From Arenicola marina (taxonomy: Eukaryota; Annelida; Polychaeta; Arenicolidae), in the NCBI GenBank assembly GCA_964019135.1, contig OZ025258.1:32358186-32422185 (forward strand): a stretch of 64,000 nt of DNA, in the 5' to 3' direction. The notes below the pieces were generated by a model, which searched no databases, was not told where the DNA came from, and saw only the letters and a list, made by a program, of their open reading frames with translations. This document shows positions 9,801 to 19,919 of the stretch, piece by piece. A program made the translations under genes and the position numbers. Numbering within the stretch: position 1 is the stretch's first letter; each line of letters starts with the position of its first letter.

Positions 9801-12575
9801 AGCCATTGGTGAGACACTTGACGACGGTCTGGCAGATATGTTGAGGTCACAATCTACCCATTGGTGAGACACTTGACGACGGTCTGGCAGATATGTTGAG
9901 GTCACAACCTACCCATTGGTGAGACACCGGACGACGGTCTGGCAGACCTGGCTGGAGCGACACTGACTCGTCTTCCCGTGTGCCAGGCAGAGAGCCTCGC
10001 TGTCGGAACCGGAGCACTCGTGACACGTGGGTCCTGTCAATCAATCAGAAAGAAGTCGCATTGAGTCGTGATACAATGGAGCATGTCAGCTCTCGCGGGT
10101 TCAACTTCCGGCTTGGCAGGTTGTAGACAAATAAACGAACACGTGTTTTCTGTTCTCTGCGCAGTTTAACTAGTTTCAACTCGCTGGACTCTGCAGTCTG
10201 CTCTTATTCGGTTCCTCCAACATAAATCTTGAAGATCATATTAAATTATTTAAAGCAGTACAAACTTTTATTTCTGGAATAGGCCGATTCATCTAAGGAA
10301 TGCTGTCTATTTCATTTTCAGTGTTGTATGCCACTCAATCTTTGTCACTGTATTGAATTTGAACTTTCTGTATATTTGATCAACTGTACTTGTTAATGAC
10401 TTAACCTCAACTCCACCACTATAATTTTATTACATGTTGAGGTGGCCGTTGATATGTGTATTTGCTATCGGTAATCTCGTTAAATAAATAAAGTTTATAC
10501 AAAAAAAGGCTTTAACTCGTACCCTGCGTAACTATGGATACCAAGCGCAGAGGGCTGCCATATTACTGGTGACATAGGACGTGGAACCACGCGAGCTAGG
10601 GGTGGGTCACAATTTGTCTTACGTGCGACTTAAATAAAGTTAACTTATTAGTGTCAATATATTCGTAGATGATACTTTGGGCTTGTGTAGCATTTCTAAG
10701 TTAAATTGGGGATGCCAACTTACTATTCAATAAATGTATACATTTGTTTGCTTCGGTCATACCTCAGTTAAATTGGTCCTGAAATATTTGCTAGCATGAA
10801 TAGGTAATATATGCTTTCTCTATATGGGAACGTCGAAATTAAGCCTTAAGTTATAAGAAACAGAATTTGTTTTCTTTTTCAACTGGAAACTTGTGTTGAC
10901 CAACAATAATAATTCTATCAAGAATTTGCAAATGTAATATACAGAATGAATATTAATTTAGTGCATCATCTTCATTGTTCGCTACTTCTTGTTCATACGT
11001 TGCATGACAAATTTCTACTAGTCACACAACATATCTTTTTCATAGTTCATCTTCATAACATGTCTTTTTTAAGGTTGTCGAACTTAATTTTGATTAAATT
11101 GTACCTTTTTGTGCTACTTTTGTCCTGGCGTCTAATCATGTGAACTATGTATAATAATAAAACCACTAACTATTACAATATCGATACCAATTAACCCACA
11201 AGGAAGCCAGTAATATTAGGAAATTATGGCAGGTTTATATATAGAGATACGTTCTTTTAGCCATCATAAACATCACAAAAAACAATAAAGGGATCATCAT
11301 ATATCTCTGTTATGTCAATGACGTCTCTTCTCCTACATTGAACTACAATTGTGACAAAGGCATGTTCCCGTGTTAATGAATCCTGTGTGCCGTACTAAAT
11401 AAATGTGTGTCATAATTAGTTTTTAAACTTGTTTTTGTGACCTTTAAAATAAAATTTGACATTACGGTTTAATATATCACCAACTCTATTCTACATTAAG
11501 TTCACCCTTGGTGAACGTGTAACAACTGTTTTATTTAAATGGTGCTTTTTAGGGTTTTGATGCAGTCTGTTTCATTCATCTTCTTCATTTAGTCATAGAT
11601 ATGTTAATTGACCTTTTCAGCTGCATTGTGCTGATGACTGGATTTATAATTAACGCTGCATGACCCTTTATTGATAATTACATTTCCTTTTTAGGTTGTC
11701 TGTCTAAGTGTTGATCAAAAAATGTAACTTCTACAGGTCGAGACCTAAACATTCATCGGTTTGGATAATGTATCCGGCATTACTGTGGTATATTGAGCTA
11801 CTCGTTGGTGGGTACAATAAGTGCGTCAGCCTTGCAGTAGAAACAGGAAACGACCTGAGTGATAAACGTTGCACTATTGTCCCCAATCCAGCTTCGGAGG
11901 AGGTACCTAACATTTATTGTTGGGACTGTTGGAAACCTATTCTACTACAATCGCAATAGAAAAAAGATACACTGTTTCGGTCGACATCGTTCACGAACAA
12001 CGTTTATATCTCAATATTTGCACCCTCACATATCCTCCTCATCCTATTACACCTCCTAGGTGTAATATGCCAGAGAGAGCAATTTTAGTTTAACTTACCG
12101 GCAGCAAACACGCTGTTCGCTATCAGCAGTAAGCCGATCGCCAAAGTCCACGTGGTCATTCTGGTGAATGAAGGTCTCACCTGTGGAGGAAACAACAGAT
12201 AGGCAGTCATTTATGTTAAGCGTACTTCTTGCGGTAAATTCTCGGTTAGATGCCATGCAGGAGGTATATTGTGAGACAGCACTTACCAGTAATATGTCTA
12301 TACCTGTGAGGTTCGGCCTTCGAGTGTCAGCAGCGTCCTGTGGTGTGCTCCCCCGGCGCCAAACGAGCCTTTATGTACCGCTCGGTGCTTCCATCTGCCG
12401 CCTTAATGTCGTAATAAACAGACACGAAGACAATTGCGACGTCTATCACCTGTTCTTAGTTCTTCTTGTGTTAGGTTCCACGCAGGGGGTTTATCTCGAA
12501 GCGGTACTTACCAGTAATATGCTTATACTTGTGAGGTTCGGCCTTCGAGTGCGAGCAGCGTCCTGTGGTGTGCTC
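687..12575 (-). CDS. LU-1: multi-LU (Ly6/uPAR three-finger) secreted protein gene, 3' part beyond the left edge
   Basis: Nine coding exons (12099-12159, 9913-10033, 9056-9210, 2927-2947, 2604-2724, 2104-2252, 1667-1681, 1227-1344, 687-841) join at consensus splice sites into one open frame of 916 nt that continues off the left edge. The product has a cleavable signal peptide followed by three LU domains, each with CxxC near its start and CxxxxCN at its end. LU domains are disulfide-rich three-finger folds of secreted or GPI-linked proteins; the ligand here is unknown. Exon order, lengths and phases match the first three domains of LU-3, so the two are tandem paralogues. The intron between domains 1 and 2 holds a LINE and a TIR element. 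Exon models are predicted by eye and no transcript was seen. Confidence 0.82.
1227..1344 (-). CDS. LU-1 exon C3 (first half of LU domain 3)
   Basis: This 118 nt exon (phase 1 to 2) encodes SCRSCTDAPDEATC, QCNPKQVC and SIRCQSGG, which supply six cysteines of the LU core. The donor GGAGG|GTAAGC matches the paralogues at 39352, 59222 and 61476. Unlike them, the acceptor side reads VIS instead of GIK/GIH before the first cysteine. Confidence 0.82.
1667..1681 (-). CDS. LU-1 exon B3 (micro-exon linker)
   Basis: A 15 nt micro-exon (phase 1 to 1) between tcacag and GTGAGTC encodes S-CAKP-G. The paralogous B exons are 21 nt, so two codons are missing. It still carries the single linker cysteine. A micro-exon this short is supported mainly by frame continuity and homology to 39775-39795. 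Confidence 0.65.
2104..2252 (-). CDS. LU-1 exon D2
   Basis: A 149 nt exon (phase 2 to 1) encodes EISKGCVGEG, NVVTC, KKCSMVC and GCNDDTASL. The donor is CTCT|GTGAGTTACC, the same exon-intron junction that is expanded about 34-fold after the LU-3 paralogue (41639-41787). Here only one repeat-like unit follows, so this is the unexpanded state. Confidence 0.85.
2604..2724 (-). CDS. LU-1 exon C2
   Basis: A 121 nt exon (phase 1 to 2) with acceptor cttttcag and donor GGAGG|GTAAAT encodes GPKCRSCDAS, STCDGQG, QCKDYQVC and KMRCTSG. Six cysteines have the LU spacing. The paralogue in LU-3 is 42078-42195, which is one codon shorter. Confidence 0.85.
2927..2947 (-). CDS. LU-1 exon B2 (micro-exon linker)
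   Basis: A 21 nt micro-exon (phase 1 to 1) between ttcttgcag and GTGAGTT encodes S-CAVKDV-G. It is nearly the same as LU-3 B2 (42380-42400). It starts the second LU module. Confidence 0.75.
3757..5349 (+). pseudogene. LINE endonuclease and RT N-terminal coding segment
   Basis: This open stretch starts in host flank (first ATG at 3757) and enters element sequence at 3820. The EN core from YLDNLG onward, with GDFN and the catalytic SDH-like TDHFP, is intact; the N-terminal Asn-bearing strand is absent. It ends at a frameshift in RT block 2. Confidence 0.8.
3820..6849 (+). mobile_element. 5'-truncated non-LTR retrotransposon (LINE, CR1/Jockey-like), with EN and RT
   Basis: The coding region encodes an apurinic-type endonuclease (ALSETWF, RRGGGVSLFV, VIYRPP, LTGDFNINLL, DNIFTN, DITDHFPIFY) followed by a reverse transcriptase (NYRPISILPTF, QFGFRANHST, LDFSKAFDTV, GVPQGSTLGPLLFLIY, LFADDSN). 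The EN N-terminus is missing: by comparison with the paralogous empty site at 53.4 kb, the element starts at about 3820, and the roughly 21 residues in frame before that are flank. A frameshift near 5330-5340, just after NYRPISILPTFS, separates EN/RT part 1 (stop at 5347-5349) from the rest (to 6602). The short 3' UTR has AATAAA at 6824 and an A/T-rich tail. Flanking AAAGT at 3815-3819 and 6850-6854 is the likely target-site duplication. It is not autonomous in this form. Confidence 0.88.
5349..6602 (+). pseudogene. LINE RT palm to C-terminus coding segment
   Basis: The segment continues the reverse transcriptase from MYKRLIGYINKYN to the stop at 6600-6602, with A box FSKAFDTV, B box GVPQGSTLGP, C box FADDSN and the C-terminal thumb and tail. 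Apart from the upstream frameshift it reads without interruption, so the insertion is fairly young. Confidence 0.82.
6940..7987. mobile_element. Nonautonomous TIR element, about 1.05 kb, TA target site, rich in internal palindromes
   Basis: The ends are inverted repeats (TGAGGCGCCATGAGGGTC at left; reverse complement TGAGGCCCCATTAGGGTC at right) and continue imperfectly for about 50 bp. TA flanks both ends. The paralogous segment near 53.53 kb lacks it. Both subterminal zones consist of many copies of a motif close to ACGCGTTCAATATTGAAC in both orientations. No transposase frame is seen. Confidence 0.75.
9056..9210 (-). CDS. LU-1 exon D1 (second half of LU domain 1)
   Basis: A 155 nt exon (phase 2 to 1) with acceptor actttccag and donor CCTAT|GTGAGC encodes VMVKKGCIGS, GGPTCTDS, TKCMTYC and GCNGDD. 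It is paralogous to 42985-43139 in LU-3. Confidence 0.86.
9530..9930. repeat. 55-bp minisatellite spanning the LU-1 exon C1 splice donor
   Basis: About seven units follow exon C1 directly. On the minus strand each unit repeats the end of the exon (coding CQTVVxCLTNG) and the donor AATGG|GTAGGTTG, then about 20 intron bases. The next donor copy is exactly 55 nt away (exon would start at 9858). Confidence 0.88.
9913..10033 (-). CDS. LU-1 exon C1 (first half of LU domain 1)
   Basis: A 121 nt exon (phase 1 to 2) with acceptor attgacag and donor AATGG|GTAGGTT encodes GPTCHECSGS, ALCLAHG, QCRSSQVC and VVRCLTNG. It follows the signal exon directly, without a B exon. Its last 34 nt or so plus the donor are the seed of the 55-bp tandem array that occupies the start of the next intron. 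Confidence 0.86.
10195..10507 (+). mobile_element. 5'-truncated LINE 3' end
   Basis: A short frame reads LLFGSSNINLEDHIKLFKAV and ends GIGRFI-stop near 10295, like the C-terminal end of many LINE polyproteins. It is followed by an untranslated stretch ending in TTAAATAAATAAAG and an A run near 10500. This suggests a heavily 5'-truncated insertion in intron 1 of LU-1. No target-site duplication was resolved. Confidence 0.5.
10508..12060. other. LU-1 intron 1, no gene recognised
   Basis: AT-rich intron sequence. The part around 11940-12000 resembles 44440-44500 in intron 1 of LU-3 (shared GGTCGACATCGTT). No coding or RNA feature was recognised. Confidence 0.6.
12099..12180 (-). CDS. LU-1 signal-peptide exon (start codon at 12157-12159)
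   Basis: The exon lies between acceptor cctccacag and donor GCCG|GTAAGTT. The ATG at 12159 opens MTTWTLAIGLLLIANSVFAA, a hydrophobic signal peptide ending in an AxA-like site. Coding part is 61 nt, leaving phase 1 into exon C1. The 21 nt before the ATG are 5' leader. It is paralogous to 44638-44722. Confidence 0.85.
12287..12350 (-). promoter_or_regulatory. LU-1 noncoding first exon, proximal copy
   Basis: The sequence ends in a strong donor (ATTACTG|GTAAGT) and lies downstream of a TATA-like box at 12370-12377. The same exon occurs at 12512 and, for LU-3, at 45020. The start is set by the usual distance from the TATA box and is only approximate. Confidence 0.55.
12370..12377 (-). promoter_or_regulatory. 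TATA-like box, proximal LU-1 promoter copy
   Basis: The minus strand reads TACATAAA followed by a GC-rich stretch (GGCTCGTTTGGCGCC). The sequence around it is almost the same in the copies at 12595 and 45103, which all precede the same 5' leader exon. That conservation supports a core promoter. Confidence 0.5.
12512..12575 (-). promoter_or_regulatory. LU-1 noncoding first exon, distal duplicate copy
   Basis: A second copy of the leader exon lies about 225 bp upstream of the first, with the same donor (GTAAGTACC) and its own TATA-like box at 12595-12602. LU-3 has only one such copy. Confidence 0.5.
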
Positions 12576-12594
12576 CCCCGGCGCCAAACGAGCC

Positions 12595-12602
12595 TTTATG
12601 TA
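12595..12602 (-). promoter_or_regulatory. TATA-like box, distal LU-1 promoter copy
   Basis: TACATAAA on the minus strand, in the same GC-rich context as 12370 and 45103. Confidence 0.5.
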
Positions 12603-12659
12603 CCGCTCGGTGCTTCCATCTGCCGCCCCAATGTCGTAATAATAAGAAAATGACGATGT

Positions 12660-14202
12660 CTATAACCCGTGCTTGGATGGTAATTGAAATTGCCTGCATT
12701 GCATATATGTGCCATATGTGACGGAGTGTTCCAGTGTGTTGCAGCTAAAGCGCCGCAAAAACATTAGGTATCGTAAACTGTTATAACTGATAGGGAAATA
12801 TTGATAAGATGAGAAGATAATGGCTTTTCCATTACGTGCGGCTACAAAGCCATCCCGAACCATCGAACAAGACGCCAAACTCATAAAAAAACTATATTTA
12901 CTATCGTATTATATGATATCATATTATATTAATGGTGCACCAGTTATGAAGCAATCGACAAATGTTAAAAACATATCACTTAATGGAAGAAAGTTATGAA
13001 CCTCACAACGCAGCAGGGATCCAACCTACATAAAACGAGCATTATGCATCATTGTGCTGCCAATTCTGTACCTGAGTACAATATAAATATAATTATATAT
13101 ACTATAACGTTCATTTCTTACGTTACTTTTCGTTAATTTTACGTTGGAACCCTTGGTCGTCGTACGGCTCACAACGGTTTTTGAATAGATGAATATCGTA
13201 ATTTGTGATTAACCGCTGACAGTGGTATACGTGGCAATAATTATATATAGATACTTTATTTACAAGCGACGAGATGAACCGTTCTAAACAAGATACCTTA
13301 AAGCCATATACCGGATGAATAGCTTCACCCATGGAGATGAGCCCGTTTTAAAAATTAGGTGATATTCGAACTCCTATTTGTGCTGCTTGAATGACGACTT
13401 TAACATATCTCCATATGGCAAAAATATTGACTGCTGTCATCGCCTATTTGTTATTATATAAGGGGTTACGCCAATATCTAATCTATAGTGTTACATAGGG
13501 TATAGGGTTGTACAACATAGACGCCACCATCTTCCTTTACACAGTTTATTGAACATGAGCAATGTATGATGTTCTCGCACTCTGTTGTCTGTGGCTAATG
13601 TTGACACCAATTCCGGGAAAAATCCATCCCGCGTGTCAGCTATTGAGATTTTATCATATTTTGTTACAGTTTGACAAATTGGTTTATGTGGCGAAGTTTG
13701 GAGGCTTTAAAGCTGAAACTTACTGTGTAAGATCCATTTTAGTTTTCCAATCGTGCCTTGTTTTGCTGCCGCCATTCACGTTACATGCAGATCTTGTCAC
13801 TCAATGGTTATCGCGGTATCAATGCGCGTAACTGATATTTACATAAATAGTTCCAACAAACCCACCGAACTTAATAGCTATAGACCTGAATCATATGAAC
13901 TCCAACTATAGAAATACAGCCACAATTTACAAAAACTAAAGGTTCATTTAACAAATAGATACCATTATGCCTAAAACAATATGTTCGTTAGACCTATCTC
14001 CGCCGCAGAGGCGTAATCACTTTGACGACGTCATATCTCAAAGGAATCACGTCGCGCGCAACACTTAGTTACTGGTGCTATTGAGCGCCACTGTTATGAT
14101 TTCGACCAAATATTTAGGTGCAGTTGTGAGTATCATTGTCATCGTTAGATCTCCGTGTTGACTTAATGGCGACGTTTGAAGTTCTATTCGAGCGAGAAAA
14201 TA
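12660..14202. other. Upstream flank of LU-1, nothing recognised
   Basis: AT-rich sequence with only short open stretches and no splice-supported homology to the LU genes. Short open frames here look random. Confidence 0.5.
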
Positions 14203-14342
14203 CATATGGCATTGCTTCTCGTGCGAGATGGGTTTATCTCAGCACGCATCTCCGAAATCCTGCCTTCGCCTAAAGGCTCAGGCAGGATTTTGGAGACTTG
14301 TGCTGAGATAAACCCATCTCGCACTCGACGCAATGCCATATG
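14203..14342. repeat. 140-bp fold-back (hairpin) element
   Basis: Arms of about 63 nt are inverted copies (both start CATATGGCATTGC and contain GAGATGGGTTTATCTCAGCA and AATCCTGCCT), with a loop of about 14 nt. It is probably a tiny MITE; the target site is unclear. Confidence 0.75.
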
Positions 14343-15057
14343 CATATCATAAGCAACAAACGCAAAGATATCGCGATGGCGTCAAAGGTCATCTATTGCT
14401 GTTCGGTCGCCTTGTGCTGTCATAACTTATTATTGTAGTAATGCCACACAGATGTGATATGTGATGTGATACACATATATATAATGAAATATATCATGAT
14501 CAACATGCATTATTAAGTCACCAGCCAACAAATTCCCACCACTATCACACTGATAGTAAGTCTTACTATAGAGAAGCCCCCCCCCCCCACCCCCCACACA
14601 CAGTTGCAGTTGGTGTCATGGCGCCGGATTATCGAAGTAAAATAATTATGTATGCATATGTTTGCATTTAGTTCTGCAGAAAAACATTCCGGCACAGCAA
14701 TGCACCTGGTGATAAGTAATTACGTTTCAGGCATTATTTATCTCAAGAACCAGGGAGAAAGAACGTCAAATGCACGATGAAATGGTGATCTAAAGGCAGC
14801 GCCTTCGCCCTCAGCTGGATGTCTGCACCTGACAGATGCACGTAGCTACCGCCCCGCGGTCGCTATCCTTACCCAGAAAACATAACATTCGCTCTGCGGT
14901 GTTGCATCGCTCACTTGATAACGTCGAACGCGCTAACCGTCACATACAAACGTCAGGTCTTCCAATAAACAAATGATTAATTTATCTGTTTACTCTCCGT
15001 TAAAGCGAAAGAAATAAAATACTTTGCAACAGCCGGTATCTCGATGATATAATCCAT

Positions 15058-15160
15058 CCTCTCCCTCCAGTTAGCCTTGTCAATCTAGCCACTTAGCCTT
15101 GTCCTTCTCGCCACTTAGCCTTGTCCCGCTCTTCAGTTAGCCGTTGTCCCTCTCGCCACT
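15058..15160. repeat. Inverted-polarity edge of the 22-bp minisatellite
   Basis: About five degenerate units of the type CTCGCCACTTAGCCTTGTCC are the reverse complement of the main array's unit. They meet the main array in a hairpin (TTGTCCCTC ... GAGGGACAA) at about 15144-15171. Confidence 0.7.
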
Positions 15161-15164
15161 TGAG

Positions 15165-18100
15165 GGACAAGGCTCGGTAGAATGAGCGAAAGGGCTCTAT
15201 GGAGAGAGGGACAAGACTCTGTGGAGAGAGGGACGAGGCTCTGTGGAGAGAGGGACGAGGCTCTGTGGAGAGAGGGACGAGACTCTGTGGAGAGAGGGAC
15301 GAGACTCTGTGGAGAGAGGGACGAGGCTCTGTGGAGAGAGGGACGAGGCTCTGTGGAGAGAGGAACGAGGCTCTGTGGAGAGAGGGACGAGGCTCTGTGG
15401 AGAGAGGTACGAGGCTCTGTGGAGAGAGGGACGAGGCTCTGTGGAGAGAGGGACGAGGCTCTGTGGAGAGAGGGACGAGGCTCTGTGGAGAGAGGGACGA
15501 GGCTCAGTGGAGAGAGGGACGAGGCTCTGTGGAGAGAGGGACGAGGCTCTGTGGAGAGAGGGACGAGGCTCTGTGGAGAGAGGGACGAGGCTCTGTGGAG
15601 AGAGGGACGAGGCTCTGTGGAGAGAGGGACGAGGCTCTGTGGAGAGGGAGACGAGGCTCTGTGGAGAGAGGGACGAGGCTCTGTGGAGAGAGGGACGAGG
15701 CTCAGTGGAGAGAGGGACGAGGCTCAGTGGAGAGAGGGACGAGGCTCTGTGGAGAGAGGGACGAGGCTCTGTGGAGAGAGGGACGAGGCTCTGTGGAGAG
15801 AGGGACGAGGCTCAGTGGAGAGAGGGACGAGGCTCTGTGGAGAGAGGGACGAGGCTCTGTGGAGAGAGGGACGAGGCTCTGTGGAGAGAGGGACGAGGCT
15901 CTGTGGAGAGAGGGACGAGGCTCTGGGGAGAGAGGGACGAGGCTCAGTGGAGAGAGGGACGAGGCTCTGTGGAGAGAGGGACGAGGCTCTGTGGAGAGAG
16001 GGACGAGGCTCTGTGGAGAGAGGGACGAGGCTCTGTGGAGAGAGGGACGAGGCTCTGTGGAGAGAGGGACGAGGCTCTGTGGAGAGAGGGACGAGGCTCT
16101 GTGGAGAGAGGGACGAGGCTCAGTGGAGAGAGGGACGAGGCTCTGTGGAGAGAGGGACGAGGCTCTGTGGAGAGAGGGACGAGGCTCTGTGGAGAGAGGG
16201 ACGAGGCTCTGTGGAGAGAGGGACGAGGCTCTGTGGAGAGGGAGACGAGGCTCTGTGGAGAGAGGGACGAGGCTCTGTGGAGAGAGGGACGAGGCTCAGT
16301 AGAGAGAGGGACGAGGCTCAGTGGAGAGAGGGACGAGGCTCTGTGGAGAGAGGGACGAGGCTCAGTGGAGAGAGGGACGAGGCTCTGTGGAGAGAGGGAC
16401 GAGGCTCTGTGGAGAGAGGGACGAGGCTCTGTGGAGAGAGGGACGAGGCTCTGTGGAGAGAGTGACGAGGCTCAGTGGAGAGAGGGACGAGGCTCAGTGG
16501 AGAGAGGGACGAGGCTCTGTGGAGAGAAGGACGAGGCTCTGTGGAGAGAGGGACGAGGCTCTGTGGAGAGAGGGACGAGACTCTGTGGAGAGAGGGACGA
16601 GGCTCTGTGGAGAGAGGGACGAGGCTCAGTGGAGAGAGGGACGAGGCTCTGTGGAGAGAGGGACCAGGCTCTGTGGAGAGAGGGACGAGGCTCTGTGGAG
16701 AGAGGGACGAGGCTCTGTGGAGAGAGGGACGAGGCTCTGTGGAGAGAGGGACGAGGCTCTGTGGAGAGAGGGACGAGGCTCAGTGGAGAGAAGGACGAGG
16801 CTCTGTGGAGAGAGGGACGGGGCTCTGTGGAGAGAGAGACGAGGCTCAGTGGAGAGAGGGACGAGGCTCTGTGGAGAGAGGGACACAGCTCAATGGAGAG
16901 AGGGACGAGGCTCTGTGGAGAGAGGGACGAGGCTCTGTGGAGAGAGGGACGAGGCTCTGTGGAGAGAGGGACGAGGCTCTGTGGAGAGAGGGACGAGGCT
17001 CTGTGGAGAGAGGGACGAGGCTCTGTGGAGAGAGGGACGAGGCTCAGTGGAGAGAGGGACGAGGCTCTGTGGAGAGAGGGACGAGGCTCTGTGGAGAGAG
17101 GGACGAGGCTCTGTGGAGAGAGGGACGAGGCTCTGTGGAGAGAGGGACGGGGCTATGTGGAGAGAGAGACGAGGCTCAGTGGAGAGAGGGACGAGGCTCT
17201 GTGGAGAGAGGGACACAGCTCAATGGAGAGAGGGACGAGGCTCTGTGGAGAGAGGGACGAGGCTCTGTGGAGAGAGGGACGAGGCTCTGTGGAGAGAGGG
17301 ACGAGACTCTGTGGAGAGAGGGACGAGACTCTGTGGAGAGAGGGACGAGGCTCTGTGGAGAGAGGGACGAGGCTCAGTGGAGAGAGGGACGAGGCTCTGT
17401 GGAGAGAGGGACGAGGCTCAGTGGAGAGAGGGACGAGGCTCAGTGGAGAGAGGGACGAGGCTCTGTGGAGAGAGGGACGAGGCTCTGTGGAGAGAGGGAC
17501 GAGGCTCTGTGGAGAGAGGGACGAGGCTCTGTGGAGAGAGGGACGAGGCTCTGTGGAGAGAGGGACGAGGCTCTGTGGAGAGAGGGACGAGGCTCTGTGG
17601 AGAGAGGGACGAGACTCTGTGGAGAGAGGGACGAGGCTCTGTGGAGAGGGAGACGAGGCTCTGTGGAGAGAGGGACGAGGCTCTGTGGAGAGAGGGACGA
17701 GGCTCTGTGGAGAGAAGGACGAGGCTCTGTGGAGAGAGGGACGAGGCTCTGCGGAGAGAGGGACGAGGCTCTGTGGAGAGAGGGACGAGGCTCTGTGGAG
17801 AGAGGGACGAGGCTCTGTGGAGAGAGGGACGAGGCTCTGTGGAGAGAGGGACGAGGCTCTGTGGAGAGAAGGACAAGGCTCTGTGGAGAGAGGGACGAGG
17901 CTCTGTGGAGAGAGGGACGAGGCTCTGTGGAAAGAGGGACGAGGCTCTGTGGAGAGAGGGACGAGGCTCTGTGGAGAGAGGGACGAGGCTCTGTGGAGAG
18001 AAGGACAAGGCTCTGTGGAGAGAGGGACGAGGCTCTGTGGAGAGAGGGACGAGGCTCTGTGGAAAGAGGGACGAGGCTCAGTGGAGAGAGGGACGAGGCT

Positions 18101-19890
18101 CAGTGGAGAGAGAGACGAGGCTCTGTGGAGAGAGGGACGAGGCTCTGTGGAGAGAGGGACGAGGCTCTGTGGAGAGAGGGACGAGGCTCTGTGGAGAGAG
18201 GGACGAGGCTCAGTGGAGAGAGGGACGAGGCTCAGTGGAGAGAGGGACGAGGCTCTGTGGAGAGATGGACGAGGCTCTGTGGAGAGAGGGACGAGGCTCT
18301 GTGGAGAGAGGGACGAGGCTCTGTGGAGAGAGGGACGAGGCTCTGTGGAGAGAAGGAGAAGGCTCTGTGGAGAGAGGGACGAGGCTCTGTGGAGAGAGGG
18401 ACGAGGCTCTGTTGAGAGAGGGACGAGGCTCAGTGGTGAGAGGGACGAGGCTCAGTGGAGAGAGGGACGAGGCTCTGTGGAGAGAGGGACGAGGCTCTGT
18501 GGAGAGAGGGACGAGGCTCTGTGGAGAGAGGGACGAGGCTCTGTGGAGAGAGGGACGAGGCTCTGTGGAGAGAGGGACGAGGCTCTGTGGAGAGAGGGAC
18601 GAGGCTCTGTGGAGAGAGGGACGAGACTCTGTGGAGAGAGGGACGAGGCTCTGTGGAGAGAGGGACGAGGCTCAGTGGAGAGAGGGACGAGGCTCTGTGG
18701 AGAGAGGGACGAGGCTCTGTGGAGAGAGGGACGAGGCTCTGTGGAGAGAGGGACGAGGCTCAGTGGAGAGAGGGACGAGACTCTGTGGAGAGAGGGACGA
18801 GGCTCAGTGGAGAGAGGGACGAGGCTCTGTGGAGAGAGGGACGAGGCTCTGTGGAGAGAGGGACGAGGCTCTGTGGAGAGAGGGACGAGGCTCAGTGGAG
18901 AGAGGGACGAGGCTCAGTGGAGAGAGGGACGAGGCTCTGTGGAGAGAGGGACGAGGCTCTGTGGAGAGAGGGACGAGGCTCTGTGGAGAGAGGGACGAGG
19001 CTCAGTGGAGAGAGGGACGAGGCTCAGTGGAGAGAGGGACGAGACTCTGTGGAGAGAGGGACGAGGCTCTGTGGAGAGAAGGACGAGGCCCTGTGGAGAG
19101 AGGGACGAGGCTCTGCGGAGAGAGGGACGAGGCTCTGTGGAGAGAGGGACGAGGCTCTGTGGAGAGAGGGACGAGGCTCTGTGGAGAGAGGGACGAGGCT
19201 CTGTGGAGAGAGGGACGAGGCTCTGTGGAGAGAGGGACGAGACTCTGTGGAGAGAGGGACGAGGCTCTGTGGAGAGAGGGACGAGGCTCAGTGGAGAGAG
19301 GGACGAGGCTCTGTGGAGAGAGGGACGAGGCTCTGTGGAGAGAGGGACGAGGCTCTGTGGAGAGAGGGACGAGGCTCTGTGGAGAGAGGGACGAGGCTCT
19401 GTGGAGAGAGGGACGAGGCTCAGTGGAGAGAGGGACGAGGCTCTGTGGAGAGAGGGACGAGGCTCTGTGGAGAGAGGGACGAGACTCTGTGGAGAGAGGG
19501 ACGAGGCTCAGTGGAGAGAGGGACGAGGCTCTGTGGAGAGAGGGACGAGGCTCTGTGGAGAGAGGGACGAGGCTCTGTGGAGAGAGGGACGAGGCTCTGT
19601 GGAGAGAGGGACGAGGCTCTGTGGAGAGAGGGACGAGGCTCTGTGAAGAGAGGGACGAGGCTCAGTGGAGAGAGGGACGAGGCTCTGTGGAGAGAAGGAC
19701 GAGGCTCTGTGGAGAGAGGGACGAGGCTCTGTGGAGAGAGGGACGAGGCTCTGTGGAGAGAGGGACGAGGCTCTGTGGAGAGAGGGACGAGGCTCTGTGA
19801 AGAGAAGGACGAGGCTCAGTGGAGAGAGGGACGAGGCTCTGTGGAGAGAGGGACGAGGCTCAGTTGGAGAGAGGGACACGGCTAAATGGA
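15165..19890. repeat. 22-bp minisatellite, about 214 units, 4.7 kb
   Basis: The unit is GGACGAGGCTCTGTGGAGAG plus AG. Variants mostly change single bases (CTCAGTGG, GAGACTC, AGAAGG). Because 22 is not a multiple of 3 and the unit has no stop in any forward frame, all three forward frames stay open for kilobases; this does not imply coding. On the minus strand, the strand of the LU genes, each unit reads CTCTCTCCACAG, a good 3' splice-site match. Confidence 0.97.
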
Positions 19891-19919
19891 GAACGGAACT
19901 TTCAGTATATTAAACCTAG

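Noticed and set aside
12168-12653. 161-codon plus-strand open frame with an internal repeat
   Set aside because: It covers the duplicated promoter and leader exon of LU-1 on the opposite strand. The internal repeat is the promoter duplication.
15182-19913. Open frames of up to 1467 codons with GTRLCGERDEALWREGRG repeats
   Set aside because: They exist in all three forward frames because the 22-bp unit has no forward stop. They have no splice context, domain or promoter, so they are minisatellite artefacts.
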